64,000 nucleotides of DNA from Candidatus Brevundimonas phytovorans (lineage in GTDB: Bacteria > Pseudomonadota > Alphaproteobacteria > Caulobacterales > Caulobacteraceae), in assembly GCA_029203145.1 (NCBI GenBank), contig CP119309.1:498501-562500 (forward strand), read 5' to 3'. Under the pieces are notes generated by a model. That model did not search any database and was not told the DNA's origin. It saw only the letters and a program-made list of their open reading frames with translations. Made by a program: the position numbers and the translations under genes. Below, one piece after another: positions 24,644 to 33,187 of the stretch (the first letter of the stretch is position 1; every line of letters begins with the position of its first letter).

Positions 24644-25276
24644 ATGGCCGCCCCTATCGCGAGCGTCGCCTCGCAAGACCCGACCCAGCCTGCGCCGACC
24701 GTCACCGTCCAGAACGGTGAGATCGCGCCCGTGGCCGCCCCTGAGGCGACCCATCAGGCCGAAGTCGCCCACGGCGACGCCCATGCCTCCGGCGGTCTGC
24801 CGCAGCTGGAGATGCAGCACTGGGCTGGTCAGATCATCTGGCTGCTGCTGATCTTCGCCGTCCTCTACATTCTGCTGTCGAAGGTCTTCCTGCCTCGTCT
24901 GCGCGCGGTTCGTGACGAACGCGCCGGGACGATCGCCGGCGCCGTCGACGCCGCCCGCCAGGTTCAGACCGAGGCCGCCACGCAGGCCGACGCCGCCAAG
25001 GCCGAGGTCGCCAAGGCCCGCGCCGATGCCCGCGCCACCGCCGCCGCCGCCAAGGCGCGTGTGACCGAAGAGGCCAATGCCCGCCAGGCCGCCGAGGAAG
25101 CTGTCGTCAACGCTCGTATCGCCGAGGCCGAAGTCGCCATCGGCAAGACCCGCGACGCGGCCATGGCCAATGTCTCGACCATCGCCTCCGACACCGCCCG
25201 CGCCATGGTCGAACGTCTGACCGGCAAGGCCGCCACGGCCGCCGAAGCCGACGCCGCCGTCAAGGGAGCCGCCTGA
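24644..25276 (+). CDS. atpF2: F0F1 ATP synthase subunit b'
   Basis: A 210-residue peripheral-stalk subunit. About 60 alanine/proline-rich residues precede the single membrane helix ('QIIWLLLIFAVLYILLSKVFLP', about 64-85), and a long alanine-rich coiled coil follows to the end. Alphaproteobacteria have two diverged b-type subunits forming a heterodimer; the longer N-terminal extension and 'LSKVFLPRLRAVRDERAG' motif mark this as b'. The extension is longer than usual, so translation could begin internally, but no better ATG is seen. It lies one base before the b subunit gene. Confidence 0.93.
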   Translation: MAAPIASVASQDPTQPAPTVTVQNGEIAPVAAPEATHQAEVAHGDAHASGGLPQLEMQHWAGQIIWLLLIFAVLYILLSKVFLPRLRAVRDERAGTIAGAVDAARQVQTEAATQADAAKAEVAKARADARATAAAAKARVTEEANARQAAEEAVVNARIAEAEVAIGKTRDAAMANVSTIASDTARAMVERLTGKAATAAEADAAVKGAA

Positions 25277-25277
25277 T

Positions 25278-25793
25278 ATGCCCGCCTTCTTTAACGCCGA
25301 GTTCTGGGATCTCTCGAACGCCGAGTTCTGGGTCGCCGTCGGTCTGGTGATCTTCCTGGGCATCCTGGTCCTGGCCAAGGTGCCGGCCGCCATGGCCAAG
25401 GCCCTCGACGCCCAGGGCGCCAAGATCCAGTCGGAACTCGACGAGGCCGCCCGTCTGCGCGCCGAAGCCGAAGCCATGCTGGCCCAGATCCGTCTGGAAA
25501 AGGCTGAAGCCGAGGCCCAGGCCGCCGACATGCTGGCCTCCGCCGAAGCCGACGCCCGCCGTCTGGAAACCGAAGCCAAGGCCAAGCTGGAAGAAAGCCT
25601 GGCTCGCCGTCAGGCCCTGGCCGAGCGTCGCATCGCCCAGGCCGAGGCCCAGGCCACGACCGAGGTCAAGGCTGTCGCCGCCGACCTGGCCGCCAAGGCC
25701 GCTCAGGACATCCTGACCGCCCGTCTGGCCGCCGCCAAGTCGGACCCGCTGATCGACGCCGCCATCGCTCAACTGGGCGACAAGCTGAACTGA
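25278..25793 (+). CDS. atpF: F0F1 ATP synthase subunit b
   Basis: A 171-residue peripheral-stalk subunit with one N-terminal membrane helix ('FWVAVGLVIFLGILVLAKVP', about 15-35) followed by a long alanine/glutamate-rich coiled coil with heptad-like pattern to the C-terminus. It would pair with the b' subunit encoded just upstream and connect F0 to the delta subunit of F1. Being last in the operon, it is followed within 25 bases by a strong intrinsic terminator. Confidence 0.95.
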   Translation: MPAFFNAEFWDLSNAEFWVAVGLVIFLGILVLAKVPAAMAKALDAQGAKIQSELDEAARLRAEAEAMLAQIRLEKAEAEAQAADMLASAEADARRLETEAKAKLEESLARRQALAERRIAQAEAQATTEVKAVAADLAAKAAQDILTARLAAAKSDPLIDAAIAQLGDKLN

Positions 25794-25818
25794 TCACGGT
25801 CATCGCGACGCGCAATCA

Positions 25819-25847
25819 GGCCCCGCCGGCGACGGCGGGGCCTTTTT
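25819..25847 (+). terminator. Intrinsic terminator of the atp F0 operon
   Basis: GGCCCCGCC (25819-25827), a 6-base loop and GGCGGGGCC (25834-25842) form a perfect 9-base stem followed by five T (25843-25847). It lies 25 bases after the atpF stop. Confidence 0.9.
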
Positions 25848-25868
25848 GCATTTGGCGGTGCGCGTCGC

Positions 25869-26339
25869 CTAGTGAGCGGGCGCGCCGTGGATGAAGCCGG
25901 CCGCGCGTTTCTCGCGGGCCTGCAGGCGGGCGAAGACGTTGCCCATGACGCCGCCGAAGACCATGTGGGTGATCAGCATCCAGCCGAAGGTGCCGAAGCC
26001 CGCGCTGCCCGAGAAGGTGCGGGGGTCGCCCATCATGGTGATGATCAGCATCATCGCCACCCAGGCTGCGACGGCGAACAGGATGCCCTTGGTCTCAGGG
26101 GTGTTGGTGGGCAGCCGGGCATAGATGACCGCGAACAGCGGCCCCATGATCAACGACCCGATAACAAAGTGAATCACCCACCCGGCGGCCAGATTGCCCG
26201 GCATGCCGAACATCTTGGCGACGACCTCGGGGAAGGGGTCGAAAACCTTGGCGAACAAGAGGTTCACCGCCTCAAGAATGGAAACCGCTACGGTCGCAAT
26301 GAAGCCGGCCGCGATTCCCTGTTTTACGCGTGACATCAT
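25869..26339 (-). CDS. DUF6789-type membrane protein
   Basis: A 156-residue protein with four hydrophobic segments, beginning 'MMSRVKQGIAAGFIATVAVS', then 'LAAGWVIHFVIGSLIMGPLF', 'KGILFAVAAWVAMMLIITMM' and 'FGWMLITHMVFGGVMGNVFA'. The pattern of a short four-span protein with Gly/His-containing helices matches the DUF6789 family, which has no known function. The ATG at 26339 is preceded by GGGAGG at 10 bases. The 5' flank is somewhat AT-richer. It is convergent with the atp operon. Confidence 0.7.
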   Translation of the reverse strand: MMSRVKQGIAAGFIATVAVSILEAVNLLFAKVFDPFPEVVAKMFGMPGNLAAGWVIHFVIGSLIMGPLFAVIYARLPTNTPETKGILFAVAAWVAMMLIITMMGDPRTFSGSAGFGTFGWMLITHMVFGGVMGNVFARLQAREKRAAGFIHGAPAH

Positions 26340-26458
26340 GAGAAAAGCGCCTCCCAACGCCATCTGCCTTTTGACTACGCAAGGGGAAGCATACGCCGTT
26401 CGGCGCAAACGCGATCGCACCGCCGTTCACGTTACCGTGTGCGGTGAAATGTGGCTTT

Positions 26459-26872
26459 TTAGCGGAAGAGCTTGCGGAAGAAACGGCGCACGCGTTTGCG
26501 GGCGCGGATCAGCTGTCGCGAGGGGCGCTTGCGCAGCACCACCTTCTCGGCGCGCAGGGCCTGCTGCCAGAAGACGGGGGCGATCTCGGGGTTTTTCCGC
26601 ATCAGGCGGCGGAAGGGATAGACCCACTTGGGCCGGGCGTACTGGGCGCGGATGAACTGCCGCTTGGCCCACCACGAATTGCGCAGCAGCAGGATCAGGC
26701 CCAGGGCGATGACCGGCACGCCGCCGGGGCCGGGCAGGGGGGCGATCAGGACGCCCAGGCCGATGATCAGGAAGCCCAGGGCCATCATGCCCAGCCGTTT
26801 CGCACGACGCAGCAGTCCGGGCCTCTGACGAGGCCGGCTCTCGGCGCGGAAGGGGATCAGGGCGAGGGTCAC
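26459..26872 (-). CDS. PGPGW-type small transmembrane protein
   Basis: A protein of about 137 residues with a hydrophobic hairpin, 'MMALGFLIIGLGVLIAPLPG' followed by 'GGVPVIALGLILLL', in which the 'LPGPGG' turn between two helices is characteristic of the putative transmembrane PGPGW family. The rest is very basic, ending in a run of arginines and lysines ('RARKRVRRFFRKLFR') likely to lie at the cytoplasmic membrane face. The start is uncertain: GTG 26872 is used, but GTG 26881 or an upstream ATG at 27070 are possible. Function is unknown. Confidence 0.55.
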   Translation of the reverse strand: MTLALIPFRAESRPRQRPGLLRRAKRLGMMALGFLIIGLGVLIAPLPGPGGVPVIALGLILLLRNSWWAKRQFIRAQYARPKWVYPFRRLMRKNPEIAPVFWQQALRAEKVVLRKRPSRQLIRARKRVRRFFRKLFR

Positions 26873-27046
26873 AGGCGTCACAGTCGGGAGGAGGCGGGCA
26901 GGTGGACAACGCCTCCGCGTGCGGCGTGCTCCTTCCTCGCGGAAGTTCACGCTGAACGTGGCGATGCTGTCACACTCTTCTAGACACGCGCGACAAGGCC
27001 GAACCGTGGCGTGGGGGTGAAGCTTTCGTAAGAGGGGCTGAAATGC

Positions 27047-27074
27047 AAAACGCCGTGTCCCGAAAGACACGGCG
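27047..27074 (-). terminator. Intrinsic terminator of the gcv operon
   Basis: On the minus strand CGCCGTGTC (27066-27074), a 6-base loop and GACACGGCG (27051-27059) form a perfect 9-base stem followed by TTTT. It lies 26 bases after the gcvPB stop. Confidence 0.9.
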
Positions 27075-27100
27075 CTTCACTTCAGATCAGGTTCACGGCC

Positions 27101-28681
27101 TTATTCGGCGGCGATGTTCGAGCCTTCCGGCGCCGACCAGCGCAGACGCGGCGCGCGCGCAGCGCGGGTCTCGTCCAGACGCCGCAGCGGCGCATGGAAG
27201 GGCGCGCCCTTGAAGCGGTCGACGTCGCCGGCCTTCGCCGCCTCGGCCAGCAGCCGCATGGCGTTGATGAAGCGATCCAGTTCCGCCTTGGACTCGGTCT
27301 CGGTCGGCTCGATCAGCATGGCCCCGTGGACGACCAGCGGGAAGTACATGGTCATCGGGTGGAAGCCCTCGTCGATCATCGCCTTGGCGAAGTCGAGCGT
27401 GGTGATGTCCGTGCCCTTCAGCCATTCGTCGTCGAACAGGGCTTCGTGCATGCACGGTCCCTCGGGGAAGGCGGCGCTCATCAGGTCCGACAGGCGGGCC
27501 TTGATGTAGTTGGCGTTCAGGACGGCGTCCTCGGCCACCTGACGCAGACCGTCCGAGCCGTGGCTCATCATGTAGCTGAGGGCGCGCACATACATGCCCA
27601 TCTGGCCTTGGAAGGCGCACAGACGGCCAAAGGCCTGGGCGGCCTCATCTTCCTCACGCTCGACCAGCTTGTAGCCCTCAGCGCCCGCCACGACCCAGGG
27701 GGCCGGAGCGAAGGGGGCCAGGGCTTCCGACAGGACCACCGGACCCGCGCCGGGACCGCCGCCGCCGTGGGGCGTCGAGAAGGTCTTGTGCAGGTTGATG
27801 TGCATGGCGTCGACGCCCAGGTCGCCGGGGCGCACCCGGCCGACGATGGCGTTGAAGTTGGCGCCGTCGCAATAGAAGTAGGCGCCCGCTTCGTGGGTCA
27901 GGCGGCTGATCTCCAGGATGTCGCGCTCGAACAGGCCGCAGGTGTTCGGGTTCGTCACCATGATGGCCGCCACGTCCGGACCCAGCTTGGCGGCCAGGTC
28001 GGCGACGTCCACGCGACCGTCATCGGTCTGGGCGACCTCGACGACCGAATAGCCGACAAAGGCGGCGGTGGCCGGGTTGGTGCCGTGGGCCGAGGTCGGG
28101 ACCAGAACCTTGCGGCGCTGCTCATGCTCGCCCTTGGCCTCGTGAGCGGCGCGGATGGCCATCAGGCCGCACAGTTCGCCGTGCGCGCCGGCCTTGGGCG
28201 ACAGGGCGACGGCGGGCATGCCCGTCAGCGTCTTCAGCCAGTGGGCCAACTGGTCCATCAGCTCCAGCGCGCCCTGCACCGTCGATTGCGGCTGCAGCGG
28301 GTGGATGTCCGAGAAGCCCGGCAGACGCGCCATCTTCTCGTTCAGGCGCGGGTTGTGCTTCATCGTGCACGAGCCCAGCGGATAGATGGCCAGGTCGATG
28401 GCGTGGTTCTTCTGGCTCAGGCGCACATAGTGGCGCATGGCCTCAGGCTCGGAGAGACCGGGCAGGCCGATCGGGTCCTTGCGGACCAGGTCGCCCAGGT
28501 CCGAACCGTCGGTAGCCGGTTTCGGCAGGTCGACGCCGGTCTTGTTCCAGCCGTCGCTCTCGAAGATCAGGCCCTCGTCCTGCAACAGACCGCGCGCGCC
28601 CGTCAGGGTCGGGTGCTTGTAGTCGTTGTCCGGCGTGGCGTTCGGGGTGGTCGGACGACCGACAGTGTTCATGGTGCTCAT
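27101..28681 (-). CDS. gcvPB: Glycine dehydrogenase (decarboxylating) subunit 2, GcvPB
   Basis: A 526-residue PLP-binding half of the two-subunit P-protein, which decarboxylates glycine and transfers the aminomethyl group to lipoyl-GcvH. The PLP lysine is in 'DAMHINLHKTFSTPHGGGGPG', with 'FYCDGANFNAIVG' and 'LVPTSAHGTNPATAAFVGY' as cofactor-binding blocks and 'YPLGSCTMKHNPR' near the N-terminus. The start ATG at 28681 is preceded by GGGGAGA at a suitable distance; a second ATG at 28672 is possible. It lies 14 bases after gcvPA and ends the operon at a strong terminator. Confidence 0.95.
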   Translation of the reverse strand: MSTMNTVGRPTTPNATPDNDYKHPTLTGARGLLQDEGLIFESDGWNKTGVDLPKPATDGSDLGDLVRKDPIGLPGLSEPEAMRHYVRLSQKNHAIDLAIYPLGSCTMKHNPRLNEKMARLPGFSDIHPLQPQSTVQGALELMDQLAHWLKTLTGMPAVALSPKAGAHGELCGLMAIRAAHEAKGEHEQRRKVLVPTSAHGTNPATAAFVGYSVVEVAQTDDGRVDVADLAAKLGPDVAAIMVTNPNTCGLFERDILEISRLTHEAGAYFYCDGANFNAIVGRVRPGDLGVDAMHINLHKTFSTPHGGGGPGAGPVVLSEALAPFAPAPWVVAGAEGYKLVEREEDEAAQAFGRLCAFQGQMGMYVRALSYMMSHGSDGLRQVAEDAVLNANYIKARLSDLMSAAFPEGPCMHEALFDDEWLKGTDITTLDFAKAMIDEGFHPMTMYFPLVVHGAMLIEPTETESKAELDRFINAMRLLAEAAKAGDVDRFKGAPFHAPLRRLDETRAARAPRLRWSAPEGSNIAAE

Positions 28682-28695
28682 GGTTCTATCTCCCC

Positions 28696-30042
28696 TCAGG
28701 CCGCCAGGACCTTGGCGAGCGAGGCCGCCAGGATCTTGATGTCGGCGTCCAGCGTCGTCTCGGTGGCGGCGACCAGCAGGACATCGTCCAGACCCGCATC
28801 GGGGGCCAGACGGCTGTAGGGCACGCCGGCCAGGATGTGATGGTCGGCCAGGGTCTGCACCACCTCGGCGGCGTTCTTGGGCAGCTTGACCGCGAACTCG
28901 TTGAAGAAGCGCGGGGTCAGGACCTCGACGCCCGGAATGGCGGCCAGGGCGTCGCGGGTGGCGAGCGCCTTCTCGTGGTTGAGCAGGGCCATCTGGCGCA
29001 GACCCGTCTCGCCCAGCAGGCTCATGTGGATGGTGAAGGCTAGGCAGCAGAGGCCCGAGTTGGTGCAGATGTTCGACGTGGCCTTGTCGCGGCGGATGTG
29101 CTGCTCGCGCGTCGACAGGGTCAGGACGAAGCCGCGACGGCCGTCGGCGTCCACCGTCTCGCCGCAATAGCGGCCGGGCGTCTGGCGCAGCAGCTTCTCG
29201 CGGGTGGCGAACAGGCCGATGTAGGGGCCGCCGAAGTTCAGGGCGTTGCCGATCGACTGGCCTTCGGCGGCGACGATGTCGGCGCCCATTTCGCCGGGCG
29301 ACTTTAGCAGGCCCATCGACACGGCTTCCGTGACGACAACGATCAGCAGGGCGCCGGCGGCGTGAGCGGCCTCGGCGATCTTGGTGACGTCGGTGGCGGT
29401 GCCGAAGACGTTGGGGGTCTGGACGACGACGCAGGCCGTGTCCTTGTCGATGGCGGCGATGACGGCGTCTTCGGCGTCAACGGCAGCGTTCAGAGCTTCA
29501 GTCTCGACGCCGACGGCGTGCACCACGGTCTCGGTGGCCTTGACGTAGTGGGGGTGCACGCCGCCCGAGATGACGGCCTTGTTGCGGCGGGTCACGCGGG
29601 TGGCCATCAGCACGCCCTCGGCCATGGCGGTCGAGCCGTCATAGAGGGAGGCGTTGGCGACCTCCATGCCGGTCAGGTTCGCGACCTGGGTCTGGAACTC
29701 GTACAGGTACTGCAGGGTCCCCTGGGCGATTTCCGGCTGATAGGGGGTGTAGCTGGTCAGGAACTCCGACCGCTGGATCACGTGATCGACCGTGGCCGGA
29801 ACGTGGTGCTTGTAGGCGCCGGCGCCGCAGAAGAAGGGGACGGTCGAGGCCGTGGCGTTCTTGCCCGCCATGGCCGAGAGGGCGCGTTCGACCTCCAGTT
29901 CGCCCGCCACGCGGGGCAGGTCGACAAAGCCGTCGCGGCGCGCGGCCTGCGGCACGTCGATGAACAGGTCGTCGATGGATTTGGCGCCGATGGCGGCCAG
30001 CATGGCCTCACGGTCGTCGGGCGTCAGGGGGAGGTAGCGCAT
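28696..30042 (-). CDS. gcvPA: Glycine dehydrogenase (decarboxylating) subunit 1, GcvPA
   Basis: A 448-residue N-terminal half of the split P-protein. It begins 'MRYLPLTPDDREAMLAAIG', as is standard for the family, with 'TPYQPEIAQGTLQYLYEFQT', 'SLYDGSTAMAEGVLMATR' and 'SIGNALNFGGPYIGLFATRE'. It shares the fold of PLP enzymes but lacks the Schiff-base lysine, which GcvPB supplies; both are needed for activity. It is separated from gcvH by 120 bases that contain a family A inverted repeat and is tightly linked to gcvPB. Confidence 0.95.
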   Translation of the reverse strand: MRYLPLTPDDREAMLAAIGAKSIDDLFIDVPQAARRDGFVDLPRVAGELEVERALSAMAGKNATASTVPFFCGAGAYKHHVPATVDHVIQRSEFLTSYTPYQPEIAQGTLQYLYEFQTQVANLTGMEVANASLYDGSTAMAEGVLMATRVTRRNKAVISGGVHPHYVKATETVVHAVGVETEALNAAVDAEDAVIAAIDKDTACVVVQTPNVFGTATDVTKIAEAAHAAGALLIVVVTEAVSMGLLKSPGEMGADIVAAEGQSIGNALNFGGPYIGLFATREKLLRQTPGRYCGETVDADGRRGFVLTLSTREQHIRRDKATSNICTNSGLCCLAFTIHMSLLGETGLRQMALLNHEKALATRDALAAIPGVEVLTPRFFNEFAVKLPKNAAEVVQTLADHHILAGVPYSRLAPDAGLDDVLLVAATETTLDADIKILAASLAKVLAA

Positions 30043-30050
30043 TACTTTAT

Positions 30051-30149
30051 TCCGCTCATCCCCGCGGAAGCGGGGACCCAGGTTTAAGCTTCAAACACCG
30101 CTGCTTGATCCCAAAGAGCTGGGTCCCCGCTTCCGCGAGGCTGAGCGGA
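30051..30149. repeat. Family A inverted repeat inside the gcv operon
   Basis: Two 31-base arms (30051-30081 and 30119-30149) are reverse complements with two mismatches, separated by 37 bases. The repeat occupies the gap between gcvH and gcvPA, two genes expected to be cotranscribed, and ends eight bases before the gcvPA start. Confidence 0.88.
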
Positions 30150-30162
30150 GAAGGCGGGAGCC

Positions 30163-30528
30163 TTAGAGGGTGGCGAGGAAGGCGTCGTAGGCGGCCTGAT
30201 CCATCAGGGCTTCGACCTGCGAAGCGTCCGAAATCTTGATCTTGGCGAACCAGCCTTCGCCTTCGGGATCGGCGTTGACGGTTTCCGGGGCCGAGGCCAG
30301 GGCGGCGTTGCCCTCGACCACTTCGCCCGAGACCGGGGCGTAGACGTCGGATGCGGCCTTGACGCTTTCGACCACGGCGAAGCTGTCGCCCTGGTTGAAG
30401 CTCTTGCCGGCTTCCGGCGTCTCGACGAACACCACGTCGCCCAGGGCGTCAGCCGCGTGCTTGGAGATGCCGACCGTGGCGACGTCGCCGTCGAGGCGAA
30501 CCCACTCGTGATCTTTGGTGAAGCGCAT
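30163..30528 (-). CDS. gcvH: Glycine cleavage system H protein
   Basis: A 121-residue lipoyl carrier of the glycine cleavage system. The lipoylated lysine is in 'FAVVESVKAASDVYAPVSGE' (about residue 59), and 'TKDHEWVRLDGDVATVGISK' and 'EGWFAKIKI' are conserved flanks. It shuttles the aminomethyl intermediate between the P, T and L proteins. It starts 12 bases after the gcvT stop. The lipoamide dehydrogenase (L protein) is not in the window and is normally shared with other complexes. Confidence 0.97.
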   Translation of the reverse strand: MRFTKDHEWVRLDGDVATVGISKHAADALGDVVFVETPEAGKSFNQGDSFAVVESVKAASDVYAPVSGEVVEGNAALASAPETVNADPEGEGWFAKIKISDASQVEALMDQAAYDAFLATL

Positions 30529-30540
30529 GTGTCTGATCTC

Positions 30541-31656
30541 TCAGGCTTTAGGTTTGCGATAATAGCGAGTGGCCACGAAGGGTGTGGCGACGACTTCGGC
30601 GGCGGCGGGTTTGCCGCGCACGATGACTTTCAGGTCCGTGCCCAGTTCGGCGAAAGCCGGGGGGACGTAGCCCATGGCGATGTTGCGGCCCAGGGTCGGC
30701 GAGGGGCCGCCCGAGGTGATGACGCCGATGACGTTGCCGTCAGCGTCGGCGATCTCGGCGCCTTCACGGGCCGGGGCGCCTTCCTTGACGATCAGGGCGA
30801 TGCGCACGCGCGACGGGCCGTCGGCCAGTTCCTTCAGGATGCGCTCGGCGCCGTTGAAGTCGGCGGCTTCCTTGCGCGACTTGGACAGGGCGAAGGTCAG
30901 CGCGGCCTCGACCGGGCTGGTGGTGGCGTCGACGTCGTGGCCGTGCAGCGGCAGGCCGGCCTCAAGGCGCAAGCTGTCGCGGGCGCCCAGGCCGATCGGC
31001 TTCACGCGGGCGTCGGACAGCAGCAGGTTCCAGACGCGCTCGGCGTCGGCGTTCGGCACCGAAATCTCGTAGCCGTCCTCGCCGGTGTAGCCCGAGCGCG
31101 AGACGAAGCAGTCGACGCCGAAGAGCATCAGACGGGCCGAATCCATGAAGCCCATCTCGGCCAGAGCGGGTTCGTGCGCGGCCATGACCTCGGCGGCTTC
31201 CGGCCCCTGGATGGCCAGAAGGGCGCGGTCGTCCATGATGGTCAGCTTGGCGTCGCCCGCCAGATTGGCGTTCAGGAAGGCGAAGTCGGCGTCCTTGTTG
31301 CCGGCGTTGACCACGATGAACAGGCCGTCGTGGTCGGGCTTGCCCGCCATCAGGTCGTCCATGATGCCGCCCTCGGCGTTCAGCAGCAGCGAATACTTCT
31401 GCTTGCCGGCCTTCAGGATTTCATAGTCGCCGGGGACGAAGCGCTGGAACTGGGCAATCGCGTCGTCGCCGCTGATGCGGGCCTGGCCCATGTGCGAGAC
31501 GTCGAACAGACCGGCGTGTTCGCGGGTCCAGCGGTGCTCGGCCAGCACGCCCTCATACTGGACCGGCATGTCATAGCCGCCGAAGCCGACCATGCGGGCG
31601 CCGAGCGCGCGATGCGCCGCGTTGAGGGGGGTGGTCTTCAGGGCCTGGTCGCTCAT
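30541..31656 (-). CDS. gcvT: Glycine cleavage system T protein (aminomethyltransferase)
   Basis: A 371-residue folate-dependent enzyme that releases ammonia from the aminomethyl-lipoyl group and forms methylene-tetrahydrofolate. Conserved blocks are 'RMVGFGGYDMPVQY', 'GLFDVSHMGQARISG', 'SRSGYTGEDGYEISVP' and 'GLGARDSLRLEAGLPLHGHD', the last holding the catalytic aspartate region. The start ATG at 31656 is supported by GGAGGA six bases upstream. It heads the gcvT-H-PA-PB operon and follows the tandem glycine riboswitch by about 50 bases. Confidence 0.96.
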   Translation of the reverse strand: MSDQALKTTPLNAAHRALGARMVGFGGYDMPVQYEGVLAEHRWTREHAGLFDVSHMGQARISGDDAIAQFQRFVPGDYEILKAGKQKYSLLLNAEGGIMDDLMAGKPDHDGLFIVVNAGNKDADFAFLNANLAGDAKLTIMDDRALLAIQGPEAAEVMAAHEPALAEMGFMDSARLMLFGVDCFVSRSGYTGEDGYEISVPNADAERVWNLLLSDARVKPIGLGARDSLRLEAGLPLHGHDVDATTSPVEAALTFALSKSRKEAADFNGAERILKELADGPSRVRIALIVKEGAPAREGAEIADADGNVIGVITSGGPSPTLGRNIAMGYVPPAFAELGTDLKVIVRGKPAAAEVVATPFVATRYYRKPKA

Positions 31657-31705
31657 CGAGCATCCTCCGGTCGCGGGTTGCGGCGATAGCTTCGCCGTCG
31701 TCGCG

Positions 31706-31915
31706 CCCCCGCTGTCCTGAAGCCTGAGAGATTCCGACCGTCGCCCGGGGGACGAACAGCCTTGCTCCGTCGGCGCGCCCATGAATCCCAAGGAAGGGGG
31801 GCGACTTTCCAGCGTCCGTGCGCTTTCGCGGTCCTTTTGCCTGAGCGTTTCCGGGGCGGTTGCGCCTTCGGCCCCGACAGCCGTTACACGACCGCCGATC
31901 TCTCCCGCGAGAGCG
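31706..31915 (-). promoter_or_regulatory. Tandem glycine riboswitch (gcvT element)
   Basis: On the minus strand two aptamers follow each other. The first (about 31822-31915) has 'CGCGGGAGAGAUC', 'CCGAAGGCGCAACCGCC' and 'CUCAGGCAAAAGGACCGC'. The second (about 31706-31814) has 'CUGGAAAGUC', 'GACGGAGCAAGGC' and 'UCUCAGGCUUCAGGACAGC'. The 'GGAGAG', 'GRAGGNGCAA' and 'CUCAGGCAAAAGGAC' elements are the glycine riboswitch core. A short linker of under 10 bases joins the two. Glycine binding is expected to switch the gcv operon on. No strong terminator hairpin with T-run is obvious before gcvT, so control may act on translation or on a structure near 31660-31700. Confidence 0.9.
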
Positions 31916-32029
31916 CTCGACCTAAGGCCCCGACTCCGGGCCGAAGTCAAGCGGCGCCGGGCTTGCCGTGTACGATCCGAAGGGCCATGAGGGGCGCGAA
32001 CGACCCTTGCGACAGGATTGAAGGCCGCC

Positions 32030-32998
32030 ATGACCGCCCGCACCGACCTCGCCGCCCATCTGGCCGCCCTCGATCTGCCGCAGGGCCTGAGCCAGACCCT
32101 GAAGACCGCCGCCGCCGCCTGCGTCGAGATCCGCAAGATCGTCTCGGGCGGGGCCTTGGTCGGCGCTCTGGGCGCATCGGGCGTCGTCAACGTGCAGGAC
32201 GAGGAGCAGAAGAAGCTCGACGTCATCTCCAACGACGTGCTGACCGAGATGCTGCTGGCCTGTCCGGCCGTGGCGGGCGTGGCGTCCGAGGAGATGGACA
32301 CGGTCCAGCCGGCGACCAACCCGGCGGGCGAATACCTGGTCCTGTTCGACCCGCTGGACGGCTCGTCCAACATCGACATCAACGCCCCCGTCGGCACCAT
32401 TGTCTCGGTGCTGAAGGCGCCGTCGGCGACGCCGACCGAGGCCGACTTCCTGCAATCCGGCCGTCATCAGGTTGCAGCCCTCTATTGCCTCTATGGCGGT
32501 CAGACCATGCTGGTGCTGACGACGGGCAAAGGCGTGGCGGGTTTCACCCTGTCGCATGACGGCCAGTGGTTGATGACGCACGAGAAGATAGCGGTGCCGG
32601 CGGACACCAGGGAGTTCGCCATCAACATGTCGAACCAGCGCCACTGGGCCGAGAGCGTGCAGCGCTACATCGACGGCTGCCTGCAGGGCGCCGACGGCCC
32701 TCGGGCTAAGAATTTCAATATGCGCTGGGTCGCCGCCATGGTGGCCGACGTCCACCGCATCCTGATGCGCGGCGGGATCTTCCTCTATCCGTGGGACAAG
32801 CGCGAGCCGAACAAGCCGGGCAAGCTGCGCCTGATGTATGAAGGCAACCCCATGGCCTTCCTGATCGAACAGGCGGGCGGCAAGGCGACGACGGACGGCC
32901 AGCAGGCCATTCTGGACGTGACCCCGACCGAACTGCACCAGCGCATTCCGGTGGCCCTGGGCTCGGCCAACGAGGTCGATCAGATCGCGGCGGCGTAG
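32030..32998 (+). CDS. fbp: Fructose-1,6-bisphosphatase class 1
   Basis: A 322-residue class I FBPase of gluconeogenesis. The metal-binding signature 'LFDPLDGSSNIDIN' and 'VASEEMDTV' are clear, and the C-terminal 'GKLRLMYEGNPMAFLIEQAGGKA' binds substrate phosphate. The start at ATG 32030 is preceded by AAGG at six bases; an in-frame TTG at 32018 is less likely. It is divergent from the gcv operon. The space between the riboswitch and the start (31916-32029) must contain both promoters, but I see no clear boxes. No Calvin-cycle gene is nearby. Confidence 0.95.
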   Translation: MTARTDLAAHLAALDLPQGLSQTLKTAAAACVEIRKIVSGGALVGALGASGVVNVQDEEQKKLDVISNDVLTEMLLACPAVAGVASEEMDTVQPATNPAGEYLVLFDPLDGSSNIDINAPVGTIVSVLKAPSATPTEADFLQSGRHQVAALYCLYGGQTMLVLTTGKGVAGFTLSHDGQWLMTHEKIAVPADTREFAINMSNQRHWAESVQRYIDGCLQGADGPRAKNFNMRWVAAMVADVHRILMRGGIFLYPWDKREPNKPGKLRLMYEGNPMAFLIEQAGGKATTDGQQAILDVTPTELHQRIPVALGSANEVDQIAAA

Positions 32999-33013
32999 GC
33001 GCGCGCAATAATC

Positions 33014-33137
33014 CCGCTCATCCCGGCGGACGCCGGGACCCAGTGCTGTGGCCTCAAGCACGACGCAGTAAGACGGGACCATGCCGCCGACGCGCTTGTA
33101 GCTCTTACTGGATCCCGGCGTCCGCCGGGATGAGCGG
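33014..33137. repeat. Family A inverted repeat after fbp
   Basis: Arms of 31 bases (33014-33044 and 33107-33137) are reverse complements with one mismatch, 62 bases apart, the same spacing as the copy at 1616-1739. It lies between the convergent fbp and deaminase genes. Confidence 0.88.
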
Positions 33138-33187
33138 TGAGGGGGAGGGCCAACCCGCCGCCTCACCATCTTAAAGCGAAGTGGGGT

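Noticed and set aside
27101..29167. Extended form of GcvPB with 162 extra N-terminal residues
   Set aside because: The extension overlaps gcvPA in another frame and is arginine/proline-rich noise. The ATG at 28681 has a good ribosome-binding site.
30541..32400. Extended GcvT frame of 619 codons
   Set aside because: The extra sequence runs through the glycine riboswitch and into the 5' part of fbp on the other strand. GcvT homology starts at ATG 31656.
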